Positions 8,164 to 17,556 are shown, counted from the first letter of the stretch. The stretch is DNA of 64,000 nucleotides from Deltaproteobacteria bacterium HGW-Deltaproteobacteria-18 (GCA_002841885.1 PHBE01000009.1:62001-126000), one strand, 5' to 3'. Notes: generated by a model from the letters alone, not told the origin. Program-made: numbers and translations.

Positions 8164-9048
8164 TCAGAATTCCTTGGCGAGTGTGAAAACGGCCAGATTG
8201 CCCTCGGGCGCGTCCTTGGCCTGCACTTCGTGGAGAAATCGAAACGTCGCGCGGGTTTTCCAGGGTGCTATGATGTAGGAGATTTCGGGTCCAAGTGCCA
8301 GGGAACTGTCATGGACATCCTTGTCCCATGTAACGCCGCTGCCGGAGTCGTCGGTCATCTGTTTCTGCCAGTAGCCAGCCAGGCCGAATTCCCACATGCC
8401 GATCATTTTCCCCAGGCCGGCCTCGACGATGACGTTGTCGCCGTACCTGACGTCGGTTGCACTGTTTTCCGTATTGATCTCGTACCGCAACAAGGCGGAC
8501 AATGACCAAGTCCTGTCCTCGTCGAAAAAGTAGGTCCCCCCGATGTCGAGCATGTGCGTCCAATAATTCTTGCCCGGAGAGGCCGGCCGGTCCTTGTTGT
8601 AATCTCCCACAGGAAGAAAGATCTCGTAACCGAAAGCGATGTCCCACCTGTCCAGATGCCAGGACAGGAGGAGCGGGCATACGTCCACGTCGCCGATGCT
8701 GCTGCGCGTATCCCCGCCATAATTGGAGTACTGCACGTGCGTGTATGTCAGCGGGATGGTCGCGAACATGGCGTAGTCAGCTCCGAAAATCTTGTAGTCG
8801 GTCACCCACAAGGGTCTGATGGCGTCGCAGACCACGTCCAAATCGAAGTTGATGGGGATCTTGTGCCCGTCGCCATCGTTGACGCGGTCCGCATTGTAGG
8901 CCGCGAGATAATTGAGGAGGTAATATCCTGGTCCCGGAACGGACGCGACCTTCACGCCTTCCACGCCGGCCACGTAGTGGCCGTTTGCCGCCAGAGACGG
9001 AAGTGCCGACAGCAGGACGACAAGAAGTGCCAACAATGCTTTTTTCAT
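8164..9048 (-). CDS. outer-membrane beta-barrel protein, MetA-pathway/SphA-like
   Basis: A 294-residue protein with a clear signal peptide (MKKALLALLVVLLSALPSLA) followed by alternating aromatic beta-strands and the terminal motif LAKEF, ending in Phe as outer-membrane barrels do. It resembles the phenol-degradation MetA-pathway (SphA-type) barrels often found beside hydrocarbon or aldehyde oxidation genes. It probably lets a hydrophobic substrate of the neighbouring aldehyde oxidoreductase cross the outer membrane (inference from context). The start is supported by AAGGAAC 6 bases upstream. It is the third gene of the minus-strand unit beginning at 11782. Confidence 0.75.
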   Translation of the reverse strand: MKKALLALLVVLLSALPSLAANGHYVAGVEGVKVASVPGPGYYLLNYLAAYNADRVNDGDGHKIPINFDLDVVCDAIRPLWVTDYKIFGADYAMFATIPLTYTHVQYSNYGGDTRSSIGDVDVCPLLLSWHLDRWDIAFGYEIFLPVGDYNKDRPASPGKNYWTHMLDIGGTYFFDEDRTWSLSALLRYEINTENSATDVRYGDNVIVEAGLGKMIGMWEFGLAGYWQKQMTDDSGSGVTWDKDVHDSSLALGPEISYIIAPWKTRATFRFLHEVQAKDAPEGNLAVFTLAKEF

Positions 9049-9087
9049 GTAAAAGTTCCTTTTGATGGATCTTGTGTTGCGATGACC

Positions 9088-9114
9088 GTCCAGGCGGCTG
9101 GTTGCCGCCTGGAC
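9088..9114. other. intercistronic hairpin
   Basis: A perfect 11-bp stem, GTCCAGGCGGC and its complement, with a TGGTT loop lies between the aldehyde oxidoreductase stop and the barrel gene. It has no U-tract, so it may stabilise or attenuate the message between the two genes. Confidence 0.5.
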
Positions 9115-9121
9115 GTCCGGC

Positions 9122-11095
9122 TTATGCGCCGATGGCGGCGGTCATTTTTGCGGCGACGAAGTCCAGGCCGAGTTTTTTCAGATGCGAAACCTTGGGGATT
9201 CCTGTCTTGATGTCGTATCCACGCAGTTCGTAATAGGCATCCAGCATCTTGTTGAACTTCACCGGGTCGATGGGCGGCAGGGGATTGGGGCCGACGGGGT
9301 GCTCCCCTGGGCAACTCGTATTGAGGCATTTCCAGTTTGGCTGATCGTCCTCGCGGCGCATGCCGCGCATGCAGATCGTCGCGCGTTCAATCTGAACGCA
9401 GCGTTCGTAGATGTTGTCCAGAGCCTCCTTGGTGTATTCGATGCCCGTGGCGTAGTATAACGCTTTGCTGATCATCTTGTGCATGTATTCGAGTTTTTCC
9501 GGAGTATCGTGGAAGTAGGCCAGGTGGCCGAAGTTGAATTTGCAGACGCCCGTGGAGTCGGAGAAAAAGAAGAAGTTCTCATAGAACCTGACCAGCTTTG
9601 CCTTGCCCATGGGATGATAGGAGCGGACATCGCCGGCCTCTTCGGTTCCTCCCAGATAGGCCGCGACCGGGGGGATGTTGACCCACTCGGCCGTGGGCAG
9701 GCCGTTCAGGTGATGCGACCCGCGCGGCGAGACTGCGAACTGCAGCATGGACCCCATGGTGGAGCGGGTCTCGACGCCCGTCGCGCACATCCCTTTCTGA
9801 CAGTAAACCGACTTGAGCGCCTCGTCACCGAGCGTTTTGGCAAAGCGGTACGGCCCTTCGGCCAGCTTGTCGCCACAACCCTCGCGGAAAGTGATCTTGG
9901 GCAGCAGTTGAACGCAGGCGTCGCCATTGGCGAAATCGAGCTTAATGCCATCCGTGAAGTCATCACCGATGAGATTGCGTTCACGCAGTTCCATGATGGT
10001 TGAAAACACCGCGCCCGCTTCCACCGTGTCCATGCCGTAGTCGTTGATCATGGCGTTGAGCTTGAGCACGACGCGGCAGTCGGTGATGTCGCATTTATGG
10101 CCCAGGGCCGTGGTGGTCTCGTACTCGGGCCCGCCACCCCGGGTGGGGTACTTGCCGTCGGGAACGGCATAGGCCGCGTGGCAGTGGACCGGACAGGTGA
10201 AGCATGCCTCACGCCTGGTCCCGTAGGTATCAAACCAGTGGTTTACCAACTCATCGAATTTGGGGTCGATGCCGCAGCGCTGCCAGTTGCGGATCGGGAC
10301 CATTCCCGTCTTTCCGATGAGATTGGTCACGCCGGGCGTTCCGTACGTGGACATGACTTTGTAGGTGAAGCTGTGGGCAGGACCGAAGTTCGGGTCCATG
10401 AGATCGTCGCGCAGCTGTTTGGAGATTTCGAAAAACTCTTTCGGCTTGAACAGATTGATGGTCTTGGTTCCGTTCGCGACGATGGCCTTGAGCTTCTTGG
10501 AACCGAACACGGCGCCCAGGCCGCAACGGCCCATGGAATTGGTGGTCTCGGTACGCACATTGGCGAAGCGGACCAGGTTCTCGCCCGCCTGGCCGATGCA
10601 CAGGAGCTTGGTGCGCTCGCCGTATTTGTGGATCAGCTCCGCCTGCGTATCTATGGTGCCTTTACCCCAGAGGTCGCCGGCAGGCAGTATCTCGATATTG
10701 TCGTCCTCGATGTTGATATAGACCGGCTCTTTCGATGCACCGGTGATCACGAGCATGTCATACCCGCAACGCTTGAGGGCGGGGCCGAAATGTCCGCCGG
10801 AATTGGCGTCACCCCATCCGCTCGTGTTCAAGGGCGCCAGAAACGTCGCATGAGTGCGCCCCGAGCTGGGAAAGGTGGTGCCTGAGAGCGGGCCGGTGCC
10901 GATGTAGATGGGGCTCTCGGGGGCAAGAGGGTCGGTCTTGGCCACATCAACGTCCCGGAAAAGCAGGTAATGGGCCAGAGCTCGCCCTCCAAGCCAATCC
11001 TTGTGGTACTTGGTCGCGTCCTCCCTGACCACCTTCTTGCTCGTCAAATCGACCCGGAGAATCTGTCCCATGTTGCCATATGTTTTCGTACTCAT
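9122..11095 (-). CDS. tungsten/molybdenum aldehyde ferredoxin oxidoreductase
   Basis: A 657-residue AOR-family protein. The N-terminal domain begins GQILRVDLTSKKV with WLGGRALAHYLLF and GTGPLSGTTFPSSGR, residues of the tungstopterin-binding AOR_N domain. The [4Fe-4S] motif CFTCPVHC lies near residue 297, with a distal Cys-rich segment YCQKGMCATG. The family oxidises aldehydes to carboxylates, passing electrons to ferredoxin. No signal peptide is visible, so the protein is cytoplasmic unless carried by a partner. The upstream gene encodes a Tat-type Fe-S protein. The start has AAGGAG 10 bases upstream. The substrate is unknown. Confidence 0.93.
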   Translation of the reverse strand: MSTKTYGNMGQILRVDLTSKKVVREDATKYHKDWLGGRALAHYLLFRDVDVAKTDPLAPESPIYIGTGPLSGTTFPSSGRTHATFLAPLNTSGWGDANSGGHFGPALKRCGYDMLVITGASKEPVYINIEDDNIEILPAGDLWGKGTIDTQAELIHKYGERTKLLCIGQAGENLVRFANVRTETTNSMGRCGLGAVFGSKKLKAIVANGTKTINLFKPKEFFEISKQLRDDLMDPNFGPAHSFTYKVMSTYGTPGVTNLIGKTGMVPIRNWQRCGIDPKFDELVNHWFDTYGTRREACFTCPVHCHAAYAVPDGKYPTRGGGPEYETTTALGHKCDITDCRVVLKLNAMINDYGMDTVEAGAVFSTIMELRERNLIGDDFTDGIKLDFANGDACVQLLPKITFREGCGDKLAEGPYRFAKTLGDEALKSVYCQKGMCATGVETRSTMGSMLQFAVSPRGSHHLNGLPTAEWVNIPPVAAYLGGTEEAGDVRSYHPMGKAKLVRFYENFFFFSDSTGVCKFNFGHLAYFHDTPEKLEYMHKMISKALYYATGIEYTKEALDNIYERCVQIERATICMRGMRREDDQPNWKCLNTSCPGEHPVGPNPLPPIDPVKFNKMLDAYYELRGYDIKTGIPKVSHLKKLGLDFVAAKMTAAIGA

Positions 11096-11122
11096 TGTTT
11101 ATGTACTCCTTGCAATTCCGGG

Positions 11123-11782
11123 TTAGAGCTTCGTGTAAGTGATTGCGCCTGTGGGACACCAGGCCACGCATTGCGGGTTTCCGCCGCAGAAGTCGCATTT
11201 GAAGGCGGTTTCTGCTTCCGGGTGAACGTGAATCATCCCGAATTGGCAGGCCTCAACGCAGGTTCCGCAACCGACGCACTTGGCCTCGTTCACGACTCTC
11301 GCCCCGGTTTTCGGATCGATAAAGATGGCCTTTTCGGGACACGCGTCCAGGCATTCGGGGGATGGACACTGTCGGCAGAACTCATTGGTGCTCATTTCCG
11401 TAAAATTCGCCCAGGACAGATGTTGCGGAATGCCAGGCGCGTTTGCGCTGAGAGCGCTGGCTCCAATGAACGGAAGGACCGGTTTCAGGTCGAAGACATT
11501 GCGCCTGGCCTTGATGTCGGCGTCGCCCGCGTGGAACTGGGCGCAGGCGACTTCGCAGTATGCGCATCCGGCGCATTTGGTGGTGTCGAAGTGCAGTTCG
11601 TACTGGGCTGCGGGCAACTTGCCGCTCTCGGCTTCCGGACTGGCCTGAGCGGCCAGATCGCCGGCGAGGACGCCGGCCAGGACTCCACCGCCGGCCTGCA
11701 GTGTTGTTTTGAAGAACGATCTTCGAGAAGCGTTTACGGACTGTTCTTTTTCCATGTCGTTAAGCTTGCTCCCCTCTTTCAT
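11123..11782 (-). CDS. Tat-exported four-cluster ferredoxin-like subunit (HybA/DmsB type)
   Basis: A 219-residue protein from ATG 11782, chosen because GGAGGAG lies 4 bases upstream; an earlier in-frame start at 11845 lacks this. A twin-arginine signal SRRSFFKTTLQ is followed by a hydrophobic stretch and ASP. Four cysteine groups follow: CAGCAYCEVAC, CRQCPSPECLDACP, CVGCGTCVEAC and CDFCGGNPQCVAWCP. This is the 4x[4Fe-4S] layout of HybA/DmsB-like electron-transfer subunits. It is first in the unit with the aldehyde oxidoreductase and should carry its electrons. The Tat signal places it outside the cytoplasmic membrane, which is odd for a partner of a soluble AOR. Confidence 0.88.
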   Translation of the reverse strand: MKEGSKLNDMEKEQSVNASRRSFFKTTLQAGGGVLAGVLAGDLAAQASPEAESGKLPAAQYELHFDTTKCAGCAYCEVACAQFHAGDADIKARRNVFDLKPVLPFIGASALSANAPGIPQHLSWANFTEMSTNEFCRQCPSPECLDACPEKAIFIDPKTGARVVNEAKCVGCGTCVEACQFGMIHVHPEAETAFKCDFCGGNPQCVAWCPTGAITYTKL

Positions 11783-12410
11783 GTAACTCCTCCGTACGCG
11801 GTATTTTAGTGCCTGAATGGGGTGATCCGCATTCGTCCTCCCCATTGAAAGAATCGGGCCATGTCGTTAATGATGTGTAACATTATGATATATAACGTTT
11901 TAATTGCAAGACGGCGCAGGGGGTGAGTGAAGGGAATATTCCAAAAAGAATATTTTCAGGGGCAAGAACAGCTAACCGTCTGTGTATGCACGACCTTTCA
12001 GTCGTATGACTTTTAGAATATTATAATATATGTCGCGCTTCTGCTGGATGGAAAAATTCATGTGTGATGCAAATTCAGGCGAGACTGGGCTGAAAATTGA
12101 TGCAAAAAAATCAAACTCTGCCTGTAGTCATTGGAAAATCAGATATGAATCTGGATCAGCTCAGAGAGAATCATCTGCATTAGATCAAAGACTTGCATAA
12201 ATCCGGATAAATTGAGAGGGATTGCAGGTTTCGGATTGTTCGGAGTTCGCTCACAAGAGCACGGAGACGTCACGGAGGGTCAGGCGCAAGCGCCTGCCAT
12301 GCGGCGATGGCGCTCCCCAAGTGCCCTCTGAGGGACGGGGAGTTATGGGCGCTGCCGGACAGTTTCTGCAACGGCAATCCACGTGCACTACCACGCAACC
12401 GGAGAGGGCC
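11783..12410. promoter_or_regulatory. divergent control region between the aldehyde oxidoreductase unit and its two-component system
   Basis: This AT-rich region of about 630 bases separates two divergent units. A palindrome GGAATATTCC at 11933-11942 is followed by GAATATTTTC at 11948-11957 and GAATATTATA at 12016-12025, three GAATATT cores that could be activator sites. I searched by eye for a sigma-54 GG-N10-GC element on both strands and found none convincing. Two in-frame starts upstream of the kinase (12222 and 12345) fall here; they are considered less likely than 12411. Confidence 0.45.
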
Positions 12411-14537
12411 ATGCGCCAGATCACGAATTCGGCAGATGCTATTCAGGAACTGGACTCCCTGCGCCAGACGGTCATGGCGCAGCAGAACAAGATCGACGAC
12501 CTCTCCAATGAACTGATAAAATTCAAGGCGATGTTCGAAGGCTCCTCGGATGCCATTTTCCTGATGAACAGCACCCGGATCAGCGACTGCAACGCCCAGG
12601 CATGCCGGATCTGGCGCAGCAGCAGGGAAGATATCATCGGAAAATGTCCTTATGATTTCGCCCCTGACACGCAGCCAAATGGAGGAAATTCCCGAAAGCT
12701 GGCCGAAACCAGAATCCGGGCGGCGCTGAAGGGCATGCCTCAGCGCTTCTACTGGCGGGACCGGCGCAGCGACGGGACGCAGTTCGACACCGAGGTTCAC
12801 TTGCGGGCCATCAACATCTGCGGCGAAGAGTTCATTGTGGGGACGGTGCGCGACATTACCGCCATCCGACGCGACGAGGCCAAACGGGAGGCCCTGTACA
12901 AGCGCATCGCCATGATCATCGAGAAACGGAGCATGGAACTCGAGGCTGCCGAAAACCCCGATGCCGCCGAGACACGCTACCGACAGCACGTGAGAAAAGA
13001 CCTCGCTCTGCTGGACCGGGAACTCAGGCACACCTTCGAGTCCGACAGTGACGGGTTGATCATAACCGATTCCCGACGCAACATTCTCAAAATCAACGCG
13101 AGTTTTTCGCGGATGACCGGCTACGTCCGCAAGCAGGCAGAGGGCGGCAGATGTTATCAGGTCTTCACCTGCAAGGGCTGTTCGGGGGGCGCGTGCATCG
13201 TGGCCCGCATGCTCCTCGGGCAGGACCGGGCCACGTTCGACACCGAATGCTACAACGCCCAGGGCGAGAAGGTGGCCTGTCAGATGGGGGCGACAGCCCT
13301 CCAGGACTCCCGCGGGAGACATATCGGCATGGTGGTCAGTTATCGCAACATCACCGAGTACAAGGAGTGGGTCGAGGCCCTGCGTCATTCCGAGGAATTG
13401 CACAGGATTACCTTGGCCAGTATCTCCGACGCCGTATTCATTACCGATGATGATGGTTTCTTCTACTATGTCAGCCCCAACGTGGAGAACATTCTGGGCT
13501 GCAGCGACGACGAGGCGCTCTGGAGGGGGAATATCGCAAACCTGCTGGGAGATAACCTTTATTCCCGCGAGGAACTGGATCGGCGGGGGGAACTGAGCAA
13601 TATCGAGATCAAGGTGCCTGACGTGCTCGGCCGCGAGCGCATTCTCATCGTCAACGTGAAGAAGGTGGCCATCCAGACCGGTACCGTCCTGGTGACCTGT
13701 CGAGACATCACGGAAAAGCGGCTCATGGAGCGAGAAGGCCAGCGTAAGCAGGAACAACTGGAGCAGGCGGACAAAATGGTCTCCCTGGGCATCCTTGTTT
13801 CGGGCATTGCCCACGAGATCAACAACCCCAACAACTACATCCTCCTCAATTCACAGCTGCTCAACCGGATTTGGGTCGACATCGTCCCCATTCTGGACGC
13901 CTACCACAAGGAGACCGGGGATTTTCTGTTGAACCGCATCAAGTGGAGCATGGCACGCGAAAGGATGCCCCAGCTGCTGGCCAACATGGAGGAAGGGGCC
14001 AAGCGCATCAAGAATATCGTTACGGAGCTCAAGAATTATTCACGGCATGAGCCTACGGACCTTGAGCAGGTCGTGTTCGTCAATGCCGTGGTCAAACACT
14101 CGCTTGCCCTCTTGAACAACCAGATCAAAGGCGCCACGGACCATTTCGACGTCGGCTACTGCCATGACAGGCCCAAGGTGCGAGGCAATCGTCAGAAGAT
14201 AGGGCAGGTGATCATCAATCTCGTCATAAACGCCTGCGAAGCCCTCCCCGACCATAACTCCACCATCGATGTGAAAACGATGGCCGATGTCGATGCCGGC
14301 CGTGTCCTCATCGTGGTGCGCGACACGGGCTTCGGGATCCAGCCGGAGGACATGCCCCATATTACCGATCCGTTTTTCACCACGAAGCGCAGCGTGGGCG
14401 GCACCGGACTGGGGCTGTCGGTAAGCGCCAAGATCGTGCAGGAGCACGGAGGAACCCTCGATTTCTCGACCAAGCCCGGACGCGGAACAACGGCCATATT
14501 GTCACTGCCCATGATTCGCGAGGAGGTTCGCCCATGA
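12411..14537 (+). CDS. PAS-domain sensor histidine kinase
   Basis: A 708-residue soluble kinase: an N-terminal coiled coil (~10-40), three PAS domains (~40-160, ~210-325, ~335-450), then a HisKA domain with SGIAHEINNPNNY (His near 467) and a HATPase domain with N box INLVINACEAL, DTGFGIQPEDM and GTGLGLSVSAKI. No membrane segment is seen, so it should sense an intracellular signal. PAS2 carries a cysteine group (CYQVFTCKGCSGGAC) suited to a metal or redox cofactor. It phosphorylates the overlapping response regulator. The start at 12411 follows GGAGAGGGCC. It is divergent from the aldehyde oxidoreductase genes, its likely targets. Confidence 0.92.
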   Translation: MRQITNSADAIQELDSLRQTVMAQQNKIDDLSNELIKFKAMFEGSSDAIFLMNSTRISDCNAQACRIWRSSREDIIGKCPYDFAPDTQPNGGNSRKLAETRIRAALKGMPQRFYWRDRRSDGTQFDTEVHLRAINICGEEFIVGTVRDITAIRRDEAKREALYKRIAMIIEKRSMELEAAENPDAAETRYRQHVRKDLALLDRELRHTFESDSDGLIITDSRRNILKINASFSRMTGYVRKQAEGGRCYQVFTCKGCSGGACIVARMLLGQDRATFDTECYNAQGEKVACQMGATALQDSRGRHIGMVVSYRNITEYKEWVEALRHSEELHRITLASISDAVFITDDDGFFYYVSPNVENILGCSDDEALWRGNIANLLGDNLYSREELDRRGELSNIEIKVPDVLGRERILIVNVKKVAIQTGTVLVTCRDITEKRLMEREGQRKQEQLEQADKMVSLGILVSGIAHEINNPNNYILLNSQLLNRIWVDIVPILDAYHKETGDFLLNRIKWSMARERMPQLLANMEEGAKRIKNIVTELKNYSRHEPTDLEQVVFVNAVVKHSLALLNNQIKGATDHFDVGYCHDRPKVRGNRQKIGQVIINLVINACEALPDHNSTIDVKTMADVDAGRVLIVVRDTGFGIQPEDMPHITDPFFTTKRSVGGTGLGLSVSAKIVQEHGGTLDFSTKPGRGTTAILSLPMIREEVRP

Positions 14538-15952
14538 CCCCGGCCGCACCCAAGAATGCCCGTATCCTGATGATCGACGACGAAGCCGCGACCCTGGACA
14601 GCTTCGAACTTACCCTGACCGCCGCGGGATTTGATTCCGTCGTGCGCTGCATGGACAGCCGCCGCGCGCTGGAGCAGCTCCGTGCGCTGGCCGCGGATGT
14701 GGTGCTCCTCGACCTCAGCATGCCGCACGTGTCAGGCGAAGAACTGCTGGAAGTCATCAGGAACGACCATCCGGATACCGAGGTTATCATCATAACCGGG
14801 ATCGACACCACGGATTCGGCCGTGCGCTGCATGCGCATGGGCGCCTACGACTATCTGGTCAAGCCGGTCGACGAGAACCGGCTCACGGCCACCGTTGGCC
14901 GGGCCATGGAAACGATACTGTTGAGACAGGAGAACATCTGCCTCAAGGAACGGTTCCTCGAGGGCCGAATCCTCAACCCGCAGGCCTTTGAATCCATTGT
15001 GACCGCCAGCGACAGGATGCGCCATATCTTCCAGTATGTGGAAGCCATTGGGACTTCGCGCCAGTCCGTGCTGGTCACGGGTGAGACAGGTGTGGGCAAG
15101 GAGCTGCTGGCCCGCGCCATTCATGCCACAAGCCGCCCCGGCGGGCCTTTCGTGGCCGTGAATGTGGCGGGGCTGGACGATATTGTCTTCAGCGACACCC
15201 TTTTTGGCCACAGCAAGGGCGCTTTCACCGGTGCCCACACCGCTCGGCTCGGCCTGGTGGAGAAGGCCGCCGGGGGGAGCCTTTTTCTGGACGAGATCGG
15301 GGATCTGAGCCACACCTCGCAAGTCAAACTCCTGCGTCTCATCCAGGAGCGGGAATACATGCCCCTCGGTTCGGATTCGGCCCGCCCCGCCGAAATCAGG
15401 GTCCTGGCTGCAACCCATTGCGACATCGAGAAGGCCGTCGCCGAGGGGCGGTTTCGCAAGGATCTGTATTTCCGTCTCAACACCCACCGCATCCATATCC
15501 CCCCCTTGCGCGATCGTCAGGACGACATCGCCCCGCTGCTGACCCACTTTATGCACAAGGCGGCAAAAGAACTGGGCCGCGAGGCGCCCTGCTTGCCGAA
15601 GGAACTCCCGAAACGGCTCTCCGTCTACAACTTCCCGGGCAATGTCCGCGAGCTTGAGGGGCTGGTCTTCGACGCCCTGAGCAGGAGCGGCAGGCAGACC
15701 CTCGATATCCAGCCCTTTCGCGACAGGCTGGGCATGGCCAGGCTCATCCCGGAGGAACCGGACATGGGCACGTCAAACGGAGGATCCATCGTCTTCCCGG
15801 AGAAACTGCCGACGCTTGCCGAATCGAACGAACTCCTCATCGCCGAAGCCATGCGGCGGGCCGAAGGCAAACAGATCCTGGCCTGCCGCATGCTCGGACT
15901 TTCCCAGCCGGCTTTGAGCAAGCGATTGAAGCGCAGCAAGCTCAAGTTTTGA
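14534..15952 (+). CDS. sigma-54-dependent response regulator, NtrC family
   Basis: 472 residues: a receiver domain with phospho-acceptor Asp60 in VVLLDLSMPH, an AAA+ domain with Walker A GETGVGKE (~183), the sigma-54 contact motif GAFTGA (~228), the Walker B region GGSLFLDEIGDLS and the sensor segment LYFRLN, and a C-terminal Fis-type helix-turn-helix (AEGKQILACRMLGLSQPALS). It should activate RNA polymerase sigma-54 upon phosphorylation by the kinase, whose stop it overlaps by 4 bases (ATGA). The probable target is the divergent aldehyde oxidoreductase unit. Confidence 0.95.
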   Translation: MTPAAPKNARILMIDDEAATLDSFELTLTAAGFDSVVRCMDSRRALEQLRALAADVVLLDLSMPHVSGEELLEVIRNDHPDTEVIIITGIDTTDSAVRCMRMGAYDYLVKPVDENRLTATVGRAMETILLRQENICLKERFLEGRILNPQAFESIVTASDRMRHIFQYVEAIGTSRQSVLVTGETGVGKELLARAIHATSRPGGPFVAVNVAGLDDIVFSDTLFGHSKGAFTGAHTARLGLVEKAAGGSLFLDEIGDLSHTSQVKLLRLIQEREYMPLGSDSARPAEIRVLAATHCDIEKAVAEGRFRKDLYFRLNTHRIHIPPLRDRQDDIAPLLTHFMHKAAKELGREAPCLPKELPKRLSVYNFPGNVRELEGLVFDALSRSGRQTLDIQPFRDRLGMARLIPEEPDMGTSNGGSIVFPEKLPTLAESNELLIAEAMRRAEGKQILACRMLGLSQPALSKRLKRSKLKF

Positions 15953-16363
15953 CCTCGGTCTTTTTGATGGAAGCCCCTGAGAAGTGGCACCCATGGGCGA
16001 TGACTAAGCTAAGCTGCGTTGATTGCTTAGGCAGTTACGGCAGTCCTTGGGCATTTATCTGCTCAGCACTTTTCAGACCAGTCGAGATTGGGTCGATTTT
16101 TCTCAGAGCAGATGGTGGGTATCCTGCGCAAGATGATCGCGGCCAGGTGGCGCAGGTGTCCTCTCGGGAAACTTCAGGCCAAATCATGGCAACAGTCCAT
16201 TTCTCCATCCGCTCTGCCGGTAGACTCATCAAAATGTAAACAAGCGCTGCCCGAAAGACCATTTTGTAGATCCTGAAGGCTGCGGGCAAGCCTGTCGATA
16301 AAGTGGATTCACAAGGTGTTGCCATCATCCATGCGAGAGTGGCTACAAATTGAGTCCTGATCT
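15953..16363. other. intergenic region after the two-component system, no gene recognised
   Basis: These 411 bases separate the convergent response regulator and AraC-type regulator genes. Short open frames exist but lack ribosome-binding sites and family resemblance. No clear terminator hairpin was found. It looks like degraded sequence. Confidence 0.5.
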
Positions 16364-17284
16364 TTAAGATGTTTGCTGTATTTTTTTGATATCACGCAAG
16401 GGTGGTGCTCCAAACAGACGACTGTACTCGCGGCTGAACTGAGACGGGCTTTCATAGCCGACCTGGAATGCCGCGCCAGTAGCGTCCTGATGTTCCGTCA
16501 GCATGAGCCGGCGGGCCTCGTGCAGGCGTATCCATTTCTGGTACTGGAGCGGGCTCATGGCCGTCATGGTCCGGAAATGGTGGTGGAACGTGGATGTGCT
16601 CATGCCGGCGGATGAGGCAAGTTCATCGACTTTGAGGGGCTTGCTGAAATTGTCTCTCAGCCAATCCAGCGTCTTGGCGATCTGGTGGCTGTGGCTGCCG
16701 GCAGTAGCAATCTGCCGCAAGCGCGGTCCCTGATCGCTCATCAGCATGCGGTACAGTATTTCACGCTGTACGAGCGGCGCAAGGACGGGGATGTCGCTCG
16801 GCCCGTCGAGCAGGTCGATGAGGCGTTCGAAGGCATTGAGCAACGGCACGCTCAGCTTGCCGACGGCCATGCCCCGCCCTGCCTGTTGCACGCGGGAGAT
16901 GGGCAGGCTGCTGTCGACCATGAGTTGCGCAAGCTCGCGCAGATCCAGCTTGAGGATGAGGCCCAGATATGGCTTGTCCGGACTTGCCTCGGTGATCTGC
17001 GCTACCACCGGAAGTCCCACCGAAGTGATGAGGAAGTGGTGATCGTCATAGACGTACTCCTCCTCGCCGAGGAAGACGCGCTTGGCACCCTGGGCGACGA
17101 GGCAGATGCTCGGCTCATGCATGTAGCTCGTCGGTTCGCTGGGTGCTGTGAAACGGCGCAGGCCCAGGCCGGGGATGGCTGTCTCCACCGCGTTTTCCTT
17201 TTGTGTCCACCTCGCGATTTTCTCGCCCAGCGCCCCGCGCGCATCAAACAGGTCGTCATTCCAAGCCAGATTTGAAGTAGCCAT
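16364..17284 (-). CDS. AraC-family regulator, YqhC-like
   Basis: 306 residues: an N-terminal AraC_N/cupin-like sensor domain (MHEPSICLVAQGAKRVFLGE) and a C-terminal pair of helix-turn-helices (KVDELASSAGMSTSTFHHHF and GAAFQVGYESPSQFSREYSR). It is divergent from a YqhD-like alcohol dehydrogenase, just as E. coli yqhC is from yqhD, where the regulator responds to reactive aldehydes. A copy of the shared 29-bp motif lies in the divergent gap at 17365. The ATG at 17284 follows AAAAGGGGGG. It is a close paralogue of the regulator at 22624-23553. Confidence 0.9.
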   Translation of the reverse strand: MATSNLAWNDDLFDARGALGEKIARWTQKENAVETAIPGLGLRRFTAPSEPTSYMHEPSICLVAQGAKRVFLGEEEYVYDDHHFLITSVGLPVVAQITEASPDKPYLGLILKLDLRELAQLMVDSSLPISRVQQAGRGMAVGKLSVPLLNAFERLIDLLDGPSDIPVLAPLVQREILYRMLMSDQGPRLRQIATAGSHSHQIAKTLDWLRDNFSKPLKVDELASSAGMSTSTFHHHFRTMTAMSPLQYQKWIRLHEARRLMLTEHQDATGAAFQVGYESPSQFSREYSRLFGAPPLRDIKKIQQTS

Positions 17285-17364
17285 TGTCTTTCCCCCCTTT
17301 TCTTGAGCGCCTAGCAGAACCATCGGTCCAAGAACAATACATTGGTTTGATCTTTCGGATGATC

Positions 17365-17393
17365 AGGCAAGAATTCGAGAGGATCGTTCTACC
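17365..17393 (+). promoter_or_regulatory. putative AraC operator, site 1
   Basis: AGGCAAGAATTCGAGAGGAT followed by CGTTCTACC matches the 29-bp motif also found at 19357, 23630, 28677 and 32619. It lies between the divergent regulator and the YqhD-like gene, 164 bases before the latter's start. Inferred binding site of one or both AraC regulators. Confidence 0.65.
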
Positions 17394-17556
17394 CGCTTCC
17401 GGTTTTTTCACCGTAGGAATTCATTCAAGAATGGGCAAGCGGCCTGGAACAGGCTTTTTTGCGAAAGCTGCCACCCCTGGCGCCACGGCCTGTCAGCCAA
17501 GAATGCTCAAGTAATTGGATCACAGACGCTCCGTAATTTGGAGCAAGGAGAATCAC

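Noticed and set aside
11783-12410. Sigma-54 promoter for the aldehyde oxidoreductase unit
   Set aside because: I expected GG-N10-GC because of the NtrC-type regulator, but no convincing element was found on either strand by eye.
7666-16170. Similar short sequences CGGGAAACTTCGGACCA (near 7669) and CGGGAAACTTCAGGCCA (near 16157), possibly ends of one insertion element
   Set aside because: Only ~17 bases with mismatches, no other IS sequence near the second copy; chance cannot be excluded.
16035-16328. 97-codon minus-strand frame between the response regulator and AraC genes
   Set aside because: No ribosome-binding site, no domain and unusual composition; treated as non-coding.
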